This document shows, piece by piece, positions 45,497-54,017 of a DNA stretch of 64,000 bases. The notes beneath the pieces were generated by a model. That model saw only the letters and a list, made by a program, of their open reading frames with translations, did no database searches and was not told the origin of the DNA. The DNA comes from Granulosicoccaceae sp. 1_MG-2023 (GTDB lineage: Bacteria > Pseudomonadota > Gammaproteobacteria > Granulosicoccales > Granulosicoccaceae), in assembly GCA_030546905.1 (NCBI GenBank), contig JAUOPI010000008.1:1-64000 (forward strand), given 5' to 3'. Each line of letters begins with the position of its first letter. The first letter of the stretch is position 1. The translations under genes and the position numbers were made by a program.

Positions 45497-46792
45497 ATGA
45501 AACAGATCTTCGATTCCCTGCTTGAGAAACTGCGCACCAGCCTGTGGCCCCTGCCGGCGCTGATCGCGCTGGGCTGTCTGTGCCTGAGTCAGCTCAGCCT
45601 TCGCCTCAACCGGGTCGGCGCACTGCGTCAGTTCAGCGAGCAGTATCTGCCGGTATCCGACAACGCCCTGCAGAATATTCTCACCGCCATCGCCGGCAGC
45701 GTGGTCAGCTTCGGCGGTGTCGTGCTGTCCATGACCATGGTCTCCATCACCCTCGCTTCGGGCCAGTTCGGTCCCAAAGTGCTGCGCGAATACCTCAACA
45801 ACACCCTGGCCAAGCTGACCCTCGGACTGTTTATCGGCACTTTCGTGTTCTGCATCGTCACCCTCACCACTCTGCCTGCGGTGACCGTGCCGGGTCTTAC
45901 CGTGCTGACCGCCCTGAGTCTGGCGCTGCTGTCGTTTATGCTGTTTGTGGTTTTTATTCATCACACCACCCTGTCGCTGCAGGCCGACCGGATTGTGCGC
46001 AGCATCGCCGTGCAGCTGGAGGCGGCGCTGGCGCTTTACTGCGACCACCGGCACACCAGCGATAAGCCGGCCCTGCTCGGGCGCTGGCAGGAACAAGCGG
46101 CACGCCGTCCGCAGTGTCTGCTGCGGGCCCGCCGCAGCGGTTACCTCGAATCGGTGGACTATGCCGCAGCCGAGGCCATTTTGCAGGAACACAAGGCACT
46201 GCTGGAGATCTGTTGCCGGCCCGGTGAGTTTCTGATCGAGGGACAGATTCTGGGAACCCTGTACTATGACGACAACCATGACTGTGCCTCAGCGATCACC
46301 GATCAGTTTCTCCTCGCACCGCTGCGCACACCGGTACAGGACCCGGAATTCGCCATCACCCAGATTACCCAGATCGCCGAACGCGCACTCTCACCGGGGG
46401 TGAATGATCCGGGCACCGCCATTACCTGCATCGACTGGCTGGTCGCCGCCATTGCCGGCATTATCGACCGCGAGCTGCCCGGCGAACTCTATTGCAGCGA
46501 CGAAAACGACGTCCGCATCAAACGCAAACGCCCGGATTTTGATGATTTCTTCGACATCACCTTCGACACCCTGCGCGAACATGCACGCGGCAACCGCCAG
46601 GTGCTGCTGTGCCTGATCCGGGCCTGCGCAACGCTGGCCGGCTACACCCGTCGTCCGGCCCGGCTTGCCAGCTTGCAAACACTGCTCGACAGCCTCGCCC
46701 ACACCGCACTGAAGGACGCCGACTGCCCGCAGGACGAGCGCAAACTGCGCACCGCACTGCAAGCGGCACAAAGCGCGATCGGCACCGCCTGA
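45497..46792 (+). CDS. DUF2254 family membrane protein
   Basis: The 431-residue protein has four membrane helices in its first 160 residues (LPALIALGCLCL, ILTAIAGSVVSFGGVVLSM, LTLGLFIGTFVFCIV, LSLALLSFMLFVVFIHHTT) and a soluble C-terminal part with AERALSPGVNDPGTAITCIDWL, the DUF2254 signature. Function is unknown. ATG 45497 (MKQIFD) has GGAG 9 nt upstream. Confidence 0.92.
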   Translation: MKQIFDSLLEKLRTSLWPLPALIALGCLCLSQLSLRLNRVGALRQFSEQYLPVSDNALQNILTAIAGSVVSFGGVVLSMTMVSITLASGQFGPKVLREYLNNTLAKLTLGLFIGTFVFCIVTLTTLPAVTVPGLTVLTALSLALLSFMLFVVFIHHTTLSLQADRIVRSIAVQLEAALALYCDHRHTSDKPALLGRWQEQAARRPQCLLRARRSGYLESVDYAAAEAILQEHKALLEICCRPGEFLIEGQILGTLYYDDNHDCASAITDQFLLAPLRTPVQDPEFAITQITQIAERALSPGVNDPGTAITCIDWLVAAIAGIIDRELPGELYCSDENDVRIKRKRPDFDDFFDITFDTLREHARGNRQVLLCLIRACATLAGYTRRPARLASLQTLLDSLAHTALKDADCPQDERKLRTALQAAQSAIGTA

Positions 46793-46865
46793 GCATCAGA
46801 CAGCCACCGCAATCGCAACACGGCAGGCCTTTTTCCGCAGCGCCCCTCCCGCCTGTGACGGCGCT

Positions 46866-46934
46866 TTGTCCTACATGGCTTTGAGCCGCCTCCTACGATG
46901 CGCCGGCAGTGCGCGCCCTAAGCTTGTCCTACAT
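46866..46934 (+). promoter_or_regulatory. Repeated TTGTCCTACAT element upstream of the BON gene
   Basis: The exact 11-mer TTGTCCTACAT occurs at 46866-46876 and 46924-46934, with a related CCTACG at 46892, in the 173-bp region before the BON lipoprotein gene. CCTACA also occurs twice upstream of the small membrane protein and response-regulator genes (48474, 48521). It may be a shared promoter or activator element. Confidence 0.4.
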
Positions 46935-46965
46935 CTGATCTGAACCCAACCAAAGGATAAACACG

Positions 46966-47412
46966 ATGAAAAAGACGCTACCCGTCATTGCCCTGAGTTT
47001 CTCCGCCCTGCTGCTGATCTCCGCCTGCGGCGGCAACGATGAAGAGACCCTCAGCGAATCGGCCGCCGACACCATGCAGGACGCCGGCGACAGCATGAGC
47101 TCTGCAGCGGACGACGCCATGGATAAGGCCGGACAGGCCACCGACAACATGGCTGAAGCCGGGCAGGATATGATGGAAAAGGCTCAGGACATGACTGCCG
47201 ACACCGCGATCAGCAGCGAGATCAAAGCCAAATACATTGCCGAAACCGATCTGGCCGCCTTCGAGATCGAAGTCGGGACTCAGGACGGCACCGTGACACT
47301 GGACGGCACCGTGACCAGTGAACCGGCCAAAACCCGCGCTGAGGAAATCGCCGCAGAAGTCGAAGGCGTGATGTCAGTGGAAAACAACCTGAACGTCGAA
47401 GCCGCGCAATAA
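46966..47412 (+). CDS. BON-domain lipoprotein
   Basis: The 148-residue protein has a lipoprotein signal ending LLLISAC (lipidated Cys about 22), a helical acidic segment rich in Asp, Ala and Met (about 28-80), and one BON domain (about 83-148, SSEIKAKYIAETDLAAFEIEV and VEGVMSVENNLNV). BON domains bind phospholipid and help the envelope under osmotic stress. AAAGGAT lies upstream of ATG 46966. It is first in a run of small membrane genes on the same strand. Confidence 0.87.
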   Translation: MKKTLPVIALSFSALLLISACGGNDEETLSESAADTMQDAGDSMSSAADDAMDKAGQATDNMAEAGQDMMEKAQDMTADTAISSEIKAKYIAETDLAAFEIEVGTQDGTVTLDGTVTSEPAKTRAEEIAAEVEGVMSVENNLNVEAAQ

Positions 47413-47437
47413 GCGCGGCACGTCGCTCGAGCAGATT

Positions 47438-47635
47438 ATGGGCATTGAAGTCACCGGCATACTGAGCTTGCTGATTCTGATCGGCGACGTGTATGCCATC
47501 GTAAAAACCCTGGGCAGCGGTGCAGGCACACTACGCAAAGTGCTCTGGATTGTGGTTATTTTGTTCCTCCCCCTGCTCGGACTGGTGCTGTGGTTTTTGT
47601 TCGGCCCCAAGAACAAAGCCACAGCAAGGCTGTGA
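47438..47635 (+). CDS. PLDc_N-type small membrane protein
   Basis: The 65-residue protein has two membrane helices (LSLLILIGDVYAIVKTL and LWIVVILFLPLLGLVLWFLFG) and the phospholipase-D N-terminal pattern LPLLGLVLWFLFGPK. No catalytic domain follows. Such small proteins occur widely in envelopes; function unknown. Confidence 0.82.
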   Translation: MGIEVTGILSLLILIGDVYAIVKTLGSGAGTLRKVLWIVVILFLPLLGLVLWFLFGPKNKATARL

Positions 47636-47654
47636 ATCCACCGGGAGAATTGTT

Positions 47655-47969
47655 ATGCCGACCACCAAACGAAGTACCGGAAACGATGAGCTGCGTGAGG
47701 AATTCAACGCACTGCGCGATGACGTCACGGCATTTATGAAAACCCTGCGCGATTACGAACGCAATCAGGCGCGTAATCCCAAAGACACTGTCAGCGACGA
47801 GCTGCATGAGTATCTGGAGCAGGCCAGACGCCGCTTTGAAGACGCCAAAAGCGCCGGTGAAGAACGTCTCGCCGACGTCGGCGACAAGGTCCGTGCACAG
47901 CCGGCGGCCAGTCTCGCCATTGCCTTCGCCGTGGGCCTCGTCGCGGCAAAACTGCTCGGCCGGGATTAA
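47655..47969 (+). CDS. DUF883 family protein (ElaB/YqjD-like)
   Basis: The 104-residue protein has a long N-terminal helix (ELREEFNALRDDVTAFMKTL, EQARRRFEDAKSAGEE) and ends in a C-tail membrane anchor with QPAASLAIAFAVGLVAAKLLGRD, the ElaB/YqjD pattern. Those E. coli proteins are ribosome-associated membrane proteins of stationary phase. ATG 47655 has GGAG about 8 nt upstream. The yqjE-like gene follows. Confidence 0.9.
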   Translation: MPTTKRSTGNDELREEFNALRDDVTAFMKTLRDYERNQARNPKDTVSDELHEYLEQARRRFEDAKSAGEERLADVGDKVRAQPAASLAIAFAVGLVAAKLLGRD

Positions 47970-47996
47970 ACCCGGCCGGCGCTGACGAGAATCGCC

Positions 47997-48272
47997 ATGG
48001 GCAGGCTTTCCGATACCGTACTGTCACTGATGGATCTGATCGAAGCCGAAGCGGCCCTGCTGCGGCGCATGATGCTCGACGGCTTCAGCGTGATGCTGGC
48101 GATGACCGGCGCAGCAGTGGCCGCCGGCGCGGGTATCGTGCTTTTGCTGATGCTGCTGTACACACAACTGCGGACGCATTTCGGCAGTGCCGTCGCTGGG
48201 CTGTGTCTCGCCCTGCTCTGTTTCGCCCTCTCGGGAGCCTGCCTGTGGCTCGTCAAACACCTGAAGCGCTGA
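47997..48272 (+). CDS. YqjE-like small membrane protein (phage-holin-3_6 family)
   Basis: The 91-residue protein has an amphipathic start (SLMDLIEAEAALLRRMM) and two membrane helices (about 31-56 and 64-87), as in the YqjE/holin-superfamily group. It follows the DUF883 gene in the same order as E. coli yqjD-yqjE-yqjK. It is a membrane protein of unknown function, not a prophage remnant. Confidence 0.85.
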   Translation: MGRLSDTVLSLMDLIEAEAALLRRMMLDGFSVMLAMTGAAVAAGAGIVLLLMLLYTQLRTHFGSAVAGLCLALLCFALSGACLWLVKHLKR

Positions 48273-48457
48273 AGGTGCGCGAAGCGCGTTTGCGCTGGCG
48301 CCTGCAAAGCCGCGAGCTCTCGCTGGAAAACACCGTACGCGACCATCCCCTGGCCACTGCCGCTGTCGTGACCGTGCTGCTACTGGGCCTGCGACGTTTG
48401 CCGGCACTGAGCAAAAGCGGCCTCGGTCTGCGTCTGCTGAGCCGTCTGCTGCGCTGA
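48248..48457 (+). CDS. YqjK-like small protein
   Basis: The 69-residue protein starts VARQTPEALKVREARLRWRLQ and has one hydrophobic segment (LATAAVVTVLLLGLRRL) with a basic, leucine-rich end. I chose GTG 48248 for GGGAG 7 nt upstream; it overlaps the yqjE-like gene by 25 nt. A GTG at 48203 is an alternative. Assignment rests on the conserved order after yqjD and yqjE; sequence similarity alone is weak. Confidence 0.65.
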   Translation, partial: ARQTPEALKVREARLRWRLQSRELSLENTVRDHPLATAAVVTVLLLGLRRLPALSKSGLGLRLLSRLLR

Positions 48458-48606
48458 ACCACGTCAGCCTTTTCCTACACGCTAATAGGCCCCTGCCGAC
48501 CTGCGCCGCACGGCCTGCGCCCTACACTGAAACGAGTTCACCGGGCGCCTGATCTTTGCCTGCCGCCGGGCTTGCTGACCGGCCGGTTAGGCCCCGGGGG
48601 GAATTC

Positions 48607-48786
48607 ATGATCTACTACACGTTGATCTTTTTTATCACGGCACTGGCCAGCGGTTGTTACGGCTTTCTCGCACCATCCAGCGCCTATTCGGATCTGGCGG
48701 TCGGCATCAGCGGCTTGTTTATGATCATCGCTTTTGCCGGCTTTGTACTGCACACAAGGGAAGCACACCGGCGCAACCGGCCCTGA
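48607..48786 (+). CDS. Two-helix small membrane protein
   Basis: The 59-residue protein has two hydrophobic helices (YTLIFFITALASGCYGFL and VGISGLFMIIAFAGFVLH). It resembles the DUF1328 (YtjA) size class but I am not sure of the family. GGGGG lies 7 nt upstream of ATG 48607. It immediately precedes the response regulator and may be cotranscribed. Confidence 0.65.
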   Translation: MIYYTLIFFITALASGCYGFLAPSSAYSDLAVGISGLFMIIAFAGFVLHTREAHRRNRP

Positions 48787-48817
48787 CAATCAGCGGGCTG
48801 CAGAGGGATAAAGCACC

Positions 48818-49456
48818 ATGAGACTCAATATCGGCATCGTCGACGATCACCAGATCGTACGCGCAGGATTCCGCGAAATGCTGTCCGGCCAGCCTGACAT
48901 GGCCATCGCGTTTGAAGCCGCCAGCGGCGAAGATGCACTCGAACAGATCCGCACCCAAGGCTGCAATGTCCTGCTGCTGGATATTTCACTGCCCGGTCAG
49001 TCCGGCGTGGACGTGCTGCGCAAAGTGCGGCAGCGCTACAGCGAGACCCGTGTACTGATTCTCAGCGGTTATCCGGAAGACCGCTACGCCCTGTCCATGA
49101 TGCGCAACGGCGCCAACGGCTACCTCTGCAAAGACTGCGAGTCCGTCGAGCTGCTCAGCGCCATCCGTCAGGTCGCCCGTGGCAAAAGCTACCTCTCGTC
49201 ACGCACCGCCGAACTGCTGGCCGAAACGGTCACCGGCGAGGCCGTGTCCGAACCGCACCAGAGCCTGTCGGAACGGGAGTTTCAGGTTTTTCTCAAACTC
49301 GCGCAGGGCAGCTCGGTATCGGATATCGCCGACGATCTGAACCTGAGCGTAAAAACGATCAGCACCTACCGCTCGCGTTTACTCGAAAAAATGGGCGTCG
49401 CCAGCAATGCCGAACTGGCCGGCTACGCCATCCGCAACGGACTTATCGAAGCCTGA
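48818..49456 (+). CDS. NarL/FixJ-type response regulator
   Basis: The 212-residue protein has a receiver domain (acidic pocket VDD at 8-10, phospho-acceptor Asp55 in VLLLDISLPG, Lys105 in YLCKD) and a LuxR-type helix-turn-helix (about 150-207, LSEREFQVFLKLAQGSSVSDIADDL and VKTISTYRSRLLEKMGV). It activates or represses transcription when phosphorylated. The likely kinase partner is the NarX-like histidine kinase 450 bp downstream on the other strand. Confidence 0.94.
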   Translation: MRLNIGIVDDHQIVRAGFREMLSGQPDMAIAFEAASGEDALEQIRTQGCNVLLLDISLPGQSGVDVLRKVRQRYSETRVLILSGYPEDRYALSMMRNGANGYLCKDCESVELLSAIRQVARGKSYLSSRTAELLAETVTGEAVSEPHQSLSEREFQVFLKLAQGSSVSDIADDLNLSVKTISTYRSRLLEKMGVASNAELAGYAIRNGLIEA

Positions 49457-49492
49457 GCCGCCGTGCGGACGGCCTCTGTGCAGGGGAAAAAA

Positions 49493-49891
49493 GTGTCATT
49501 GAAGGTTGCCCTTATTGAAGATTCGGCGATTTTGCGCGAATTGCTATGCGAGATGCTCCACGAAATCGACGACGTGTCAGTGTGTTTTACCGTCGATTGC
49601 GAGGAAGAAGCCCTGACCCGGCTGCAGGCAGAACAGGTGGACCTGGCGATTGTGGATCTGGAACTCCGGGAAGGTAACGGGCTTGGCGTAATCCGGCGCA
49701 TGAAAGCCGAGCCGGAAACCTTCGGCACACCGAAAACCGTGGTGTTTTCCAATTACGCCGTATCCCCGATGAGTCGGCGCTGCGCGCAGATGGGCGTGGA
49801 CCGGATCTACGACAAATCCTTCCAACTGCACGAAATGCTCGACTATGTGCGCGCAACCTTGTCGGGCCTGCAGCCGGCCAAGCCGGTATAA
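49493..49891 (+). CDS. Single-domain response regulator
   Basis: The 132-residue protein is a receiver domain only: ALIEDSAILRELL, phospho-acceptor Asp55 in LAIVDLELREGNG, and Lys in RIYDKSFQLHEM. I chose GTG 49493 for AGGGG 6 nt upstream; a longer frame from 49463 adds ten residues. A receiver without output can act as a phosphate sink or switch for other proteins. It follows the NarL-type regulator by 36 bp. Confidence 0.88.
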   Translation: MSLKVALIEDSAILRELLCEMLHEIDDVSVCFTVDCEEEALTRLQAEQVDLAIVDLELREGNGLGVIRRMKAEPETFGTPKTVVFSNYAVSPMSRRCAQMGVDRIYDKSFQLHEMLDYVRATLSGLQPAKPV

Positions 49892-49906
49892 ACGCAAGCC
49901 TGATAC

Positions 49907-51286
49907 TCAGCCCTTGCCGAGCGGCAGATTCAGCGTCACCCGCGTCCCCTTGCCTTTGCTGCTGTGAAGCTGCAAGGTCGCGCCGATCATGCGTGCCCGG
50001 TGACTCATGCTTTTCAATCCGAAGCTCTCACTACTGACCTCATCCATCGCAAACCCGCAGCCGTTGTCGGTGATCTCCATCATCAGGCTGTCCTTATCGC
50101 GTAATACAATCAGGTTCACCTCTGTGGCCGAGGCATATTTGCGGATATTGGTAAAAGCTTCCTGAGCGATTCTGAACAAGGCCAGCGCGGCGGCATGGCT
50201 GAGCACGGGCAGGTCCGGCTCGATCTCGATATAGAGTTTGACCGCCTCGTCGCGGCCCAGATCCCCGGCCAGATTATCCAGCGCTTCATACAAACCCAGC
50301 TCGGCCAGCAAGGGCGGCAACAGATCGCTGGTCAGGCGGCGTTTCAGGGTAATCGCGTGATCCAGGGATTTGAGCAGGCGCGTGAGTTTCTGCGGCAATT
50401 TCGGATCATCACTCTGCCCCGCGCGGCCGTACTTGCCCATGATCCAGCTGGCATCCATTTTTGCCGCAGTCAGCGACGCGCCCAGATCATCGTGCAGCTC
50501 ACGGGCCAGACGTTGCTTTTCATTCTCGCTGACATTGGTCAACTGCGCCGCCAGCCCGGTCAGTTCCCGGGTGCGCTTCTCCACTTCCGCTTCCAGCCGC
50601 TCCTGCTTACGCGCCTGCATCAGGGCAATCTGGTCACGCAGTCTGACCTCACGCTGTTGCGCGGCAAACAACCACAGCAGCAGCAAATAAGACAACAGAC
50701 AAATACCGAAAATGCTCCAACGCACCCGTGACTGGTAACTCAGGGAGCGGGCATTAAGCACTTGCAGGTCGCCGGCAATAGAACGGCGCAGCTTGCCGAT
50801 CAGGCCGCGGGCGCGGTCATAGTCGGCTTTGGCCTCTTGCAGAACCGCCACCGGCGGCGTCTGCCCGGCACCGGCGTCAGCCGACATGCGCTCACTGACA
50901 CTACCCGCGTAGCGCGTGAACTCCTGCAGCTGCGCGGTTAACTGCCGACCGTCGGCATCGTCTTCGGGAATCAGGCTTTTGACCGCATCAAGATCATTCT
51001 GCAAAGCCGCAATCGCCGCTGAATACGGCTCAGGAAACTCGCCCTCACCGGTCAGCATAAAGCCCCGCACGCCGGTTTCCACATTCAGCAGACTCACCAG
51101 CAACTGGCCGGTTTTTTCCTGAAACTGCACGACCCGCCGGGTTTCCTGCAGCACCTGTGCAGCCTTGCCGGCGTGCAGAAATGCCACGACAAAAAACAGC
51201 AGTATGGCAACACTGGCGATGGAAAAAACCAGATGCGACTTTCTATTCTGGTCCAGCGAATAAGCAGAGAGTTTTTCCCGCAGCAT
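49907..51286 (-). CDS. CHASE3-domain histidine kinase, NarX/DegS type
   Basis: The 459-residue protein has two membrane helices (about 19-39 and 190-208) flanking a CHASE3-like periplasmic domain (LLNVETGVRGFMLTGEGEFPEPY). A coiled linker leads to the HisKA_3 dimer domain with His265 in RLARELHDDLGASL, then the HATPase_c domain (N-box EAFTNIRKYA, DNGCGF, FGLKSM). It probably phosphorylates the adjacent NarL-type and single-domain regulators. It is convergent with them. Confidence 0.93.
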   Translation of the reverse strand: MLREKLSAYSLDQNRKSHLVFSIASVAILLFFVVAFLHAGKAAQVLQETRRVVQFQEKTGQLLVSLLNVETGVRGFMLTGEGEFPEPYSAAIAALQNDLDAVKSLIPEDDADGRQLTAQLQEFTRYAGSVSERMSADAGAGQTPPVAVLQEAKADYDRARGLIGKLRRSIAGDLQVLNARSLSYQSRVRWSIFGICLLSYLLLLWLFAAQQREVRLRDQIALMQARKQERLEAEVEKRTRELTGLAAQLTNVSENEKQRLARELHDDLGASLTAAKMDASWIMGKYGRAGQSDDPKLPQKLTRLLKSLDHAITLKRRLTSDLLPPLLAELGLYEALDNLAGDLGRDEAVKLYIEIEPDLPVLSHAAALALFRIAQEAFTNIRKYASATEVNLIVLRDKDSLMMEITDNGCGFAMDEVSSESFGLKSMSHRARMIGATLQLHSSKGKGTRVTLNLPLGKG

Positions 51287-51399
51287 GCCGACCTCCCGCG
51301 AAAGTGGAATAGCAGTCGATCATACGCTGAACCGGCAGCCCGGCAGCCGGGCTTGCCGTTTCACAATCAAAGCGGACGACGGCGTCGCAGCGGACTCAC

Positions 51400-51648
51400 T
51401 CAAGTGGTATGCGCATCGGCATGCAGAAGCATATTGAGTTCATCAACGACCGGCGTCCAGTCAGCATCCTCAACCATTTCTTCGCAGATAAAATGCCGTT
51501 GCGCATCATTCCAGAAGCTCGCTTCAGACAGTGCGCAACCTTCGGGAAGCTGATGCGTTTTAATAAACGCATCAATCGCGTCGGCGTCAGATTTCAGACC
51601 GAGCTGTTCAAACAACGCTTCCATGGTGTAGCTGCCTTCGATAAACAT
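51400..51648 (-). CDS. DUF2789 family protein
   Basis: The 82-residue protein reads MFIEGSYTMEALFEQLGLKS, DADAIDAFIKTHQLPEG and DADWTPVVDELNMLLHADA, the DUF2789 pattern. It is small, acidic and cytoplasmic; function unknown. ATG 51648 has AGGAG 8 nt upstream and is preferred to GTG 51657. Confidence 0.9.
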   Translation of the reverse strand: MFIEGSYTMEALFEQLGLKSDADAIDAFIKTHQLPEGCALSEASFWNDAQRHFICEEMVEDADWTPVVDELNMLLHADAHTT

Positions 51649-51719
51649 GTCGGACACTCCTGTAGGTCAGATCCGCTTTGACTATAACGCCGCCGGCCCG
51701 CACGGCGGATTACAGCGGT

Positions 51720-52565
51720 TTAAAGATCCCGGCCGGCGTGCTGTCGTAAAAATTCCGCTGTATCGGCATAGCTGTCATTGAGAAAACGCAAGGGTGCTGC
51801 CAGGCCGGCGATAATGCGCACGTGATTCACACGCGGATACAGATGCAGGGTCACAGGTACGCCGGCCTCAGCCAGCGCATCGGCAAAACGACGGCTGTGA
51901 CGCGGTACCACGCGCTCATCGTTCAGCCCGTGCAAGAGCAACACCGGCGGCTCCGCGCCGCTGACCCGAAGCGGCGGCTGCACGGCCTGCGCCGGCGCCT
52001 GTGCAAACACATCGCTCACTTCCGGATCGTCCAGCGGCAGCTCGTAGGGTCCGGCCAGACCGATCAGCCCGGACAGCTCCGCGCTCACCCCGTGCGCGGC
52101 CAGAAACGCTGTATCCGTCGCCAGCAGCGCTGCCGTATGCGCACCGGAGGAATGGCCCATCAGCACGTAGCGTGATAAAGGCGCGCCGGTCAGCGCCACC
52201 GCATTGGCCTCAAACCAGGCAATCGAGGCGGCCACATCGTCGACAAAATCGGGATAACGCACCGCCGGATAGAGGCGGTAATCGGGAATAAAAACAGGAT
52301 GCCCCAGACCACTCAGGGCGTGACCGACAAACTCGTAATCCGCCCGCTCGCCCTCGCGCCAGGCGCCGCCGTAAACAAACACCAGCGGCACCCCGGTCAC
52401 CTCGTGCGGCAGATACAGGTCCCAGCCCTGACGCGGGTCCGGCCCGTAAGTGCCGCGGCTCAGGGTGTAATGCGAAGCCGGCAGGACAAAGTTCAGAACG
52501 TCTGTGGATTTAATCACCCCGCAGCCCGTCAGGCACAAAACGCAGCACAGCCATAAACGGCGCAC
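51720..52565 (-). CDS. Lipoprotein alpha/beta-hydrolase (carboxylesterase-like)
   Basis: The 281-residue protein has a lipoprotein signal (LWLCCVLCLTGC, Cys about 15) and an alpha/beta-hydrolase core: oxyanion YGGAWREG, nucleophile in VLMGHSSGAH, Asp in GLNDERVVP and His in RVNHVRII. It hydrolyses an ester or peptide at the envelope; substrate unknown. The MFS gene ends 1 bp upstream of its start, so the two are probably cotranscribed. Confidence 0.88.
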   Translation of the reverse strand: MRRLWLCCVLCLTGCGVIKSTDVLNFVLPASHYTLSRGTYGPDPRQGWDLYLPHEVTGVPLVFVYGGAWREGERADYEFVGHALSGLGHPVFIPDYRLYPAVRYPDFVDDVAASIAWFEANAVALTGAPLSRYVLMGHSSGAHTAALLATDTAFLAAHGVSAELSGLIGLAGPYELPLDDPEVSDVFAQAPAQAVQPPLRVSGAEPPVLLLHGLNDERVVPRHSRRFADALAEAGVPVTLHLYPRVNHVRIIAGLAAPLRFLNDSYADTAEFLRQHAGRDL

Positions 52566-53876
52566 TCACTCCACTTCCGGCAGTGCACTGCCCAGTGCCG
52601 CGCCGGCCAGGCCCATCAGCGACAACAGCAGGATAATCCCGCTGACCGGCAGCACCGTGCTCAAGGCCCCGCCGAAACCGGTGATCAGCAACACCACGCC
52701 GATCACCGTATTGCTGACCGACACATAATCGGTCCGGCGGTTACCTTCAGCCAGATCGACCACATAGGTTTTACGCCCGACGCGCACGCCCTGATGGGCA
52801 ATACTGAGCAGAAAATAAAATACCGGGATCACCCAGATCAGCGACAAGGTCCCGGGCAACAACCAGCTCAGCAGAAACAGCAAAATGCCCAGCGCACCGG
52901 TCATCAGCGCGGCGAGAATCATCACTTTTCGGCTGGAGACATCGGCAAAACGGCCCCAGAACGGCGCCGAAAGCAGACTGGCCGCGCCGCTGGCGAGCAT
53001 AAACAGCGCCAGCACCGAGGTCTGCGCACCCAGCTGCCGCTGCGCCAACACCACGTAATAGGGCGCCGTCAGCGCCGAGCACAGCAACAACGAACGGGTA
53101 ATCACAAAACGACGGAAGTACTTGTCCTCGCGCAGAATCGAGAGCCGTTTCCAGGCCTCGGCGATGGCATTTTTGCCACCATCGGTTTCACCGGGAAACT
53201 CCTTGATACGCGCATACACAGCGGCAGCCACCACCCACAAACCGGCCGCGCCGAGTAAAAAGGCGCCGTAGGCAAGCGCCGGTAACTGTTCCGTGCCGAA
53301 CAGCCACAAAGCCAGCGCCAACGCGACGGTAACCAACCCCGCACTGCTGGCCGACCAGCCGTTAACCCGGCCACGCTTGGATTTGGGCACGGTCTTGCCC
53401 AGCACATCCTTGGCTGCCACCGAGCTCATACCGCGGGCCAGGCTGAACACCACCAGCAAGCCCATCACCGCCCAGCCGCCGGCCGCGCCTTCCATGGTCA
53501 GAGCCACCAGTCCGATGGCGGCCATGGCCAGTGCCTGTATCAGGCTGCCGGCCACCCAGACCCATTTGCGCACCGGCATACGCCGCACATAGCCGGCAAT
53601 AAACAACTGCGGAATCAGCGAACCGGACTCACGCACCGGCACCAGAAACCCGATCAGATACAAAGGCGCGCTGATCGCCTCGAGTATCCACGGCAACACG
53701 ATCTTGGGATTGGCCACTGCATCGCCGAGCTTGGTAAAGAAATGGCTGAGCACCATCAGAACAAAGTTCCCCGGCACTTCGCGACAAGCGTTTGCGTCTA
53801 TATCACGGCACGCACGCGCGTCTTCTTCGTTGACCAGTTTCTCGTAAATATTCTCCGCGATGGAGCTTGCTGCCAT
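52566..53876 (-). CDS. Major facilitator superfamily transporter
   Basis: The 436-residue protein has about twelve membrane helices and MFS-like loops (GRVNGWSASSAG, GRFADVSSRKVM). The N-terminal region (DANACREVPGNFVLMVLSHFFTKLGDA) precedes the first helix. Substrate is unknown. ATG 53876 has GGAG 7 nt upstream; a longer frame adds 34 unrelated residues. Confidence 0.87.
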   Translation of the reverse strand: MAASSIAENIYEKLVNEEDARACRDIDANACREVPGNFVLMVLSHFFTKLGDAVANPKIVLPWILEAISAPLYLIGFLVPVRESGSLIPQLFIAGYVRRMPVRKWVWVAGSLIQALAMAAIGLVALTMEGAAGGWAVMGLLVVFSLARGMSSVAAKDVLGKTVPKSKRGRVNGWSASSAGLVTVALALALWLFGTEQLPALAYGAFLLGAAGLWVVAAAVYARIKEFPGETDGGKNAIAEAWKRLSILREDKYFRRFVITRSLLLCSALTAPYYVVLAQRQLGAQTSVLALFMLASGAASLLSAPFWGRFADVSSRKVMILAALMTGALGILLFLLSWLLPGTLSLIWVIPVFYFLLSIAHQGVRVGRKTYVVDLAEGNRRTDYVSVSNTVIGVVLLITGFGGALSTVLPVSGIILLLSLMGLAGAALGSALPEVE

Positions 53877-54017
53877 CGTTATCTCCGTGTTGGTTCGGGT
53901 TTGCAGTAGTGCGGTTGGTGAAAGTGTGGCGCGCGGACGCGTGCAGGCACCATACTGAGGCATTTTGCCCCCTGTCAACGCAAATCCGCGCCGCGACGGG
54001 CGTTTGCGCCGCCCGGC

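Noticed and set aside
47997-48272. Phage holin indicating a prophage remnant
   Set aside because: The holin-like YqjE protein sits in the chromosomal yqjD-yqjE-yqjK order with no phage genes around it.
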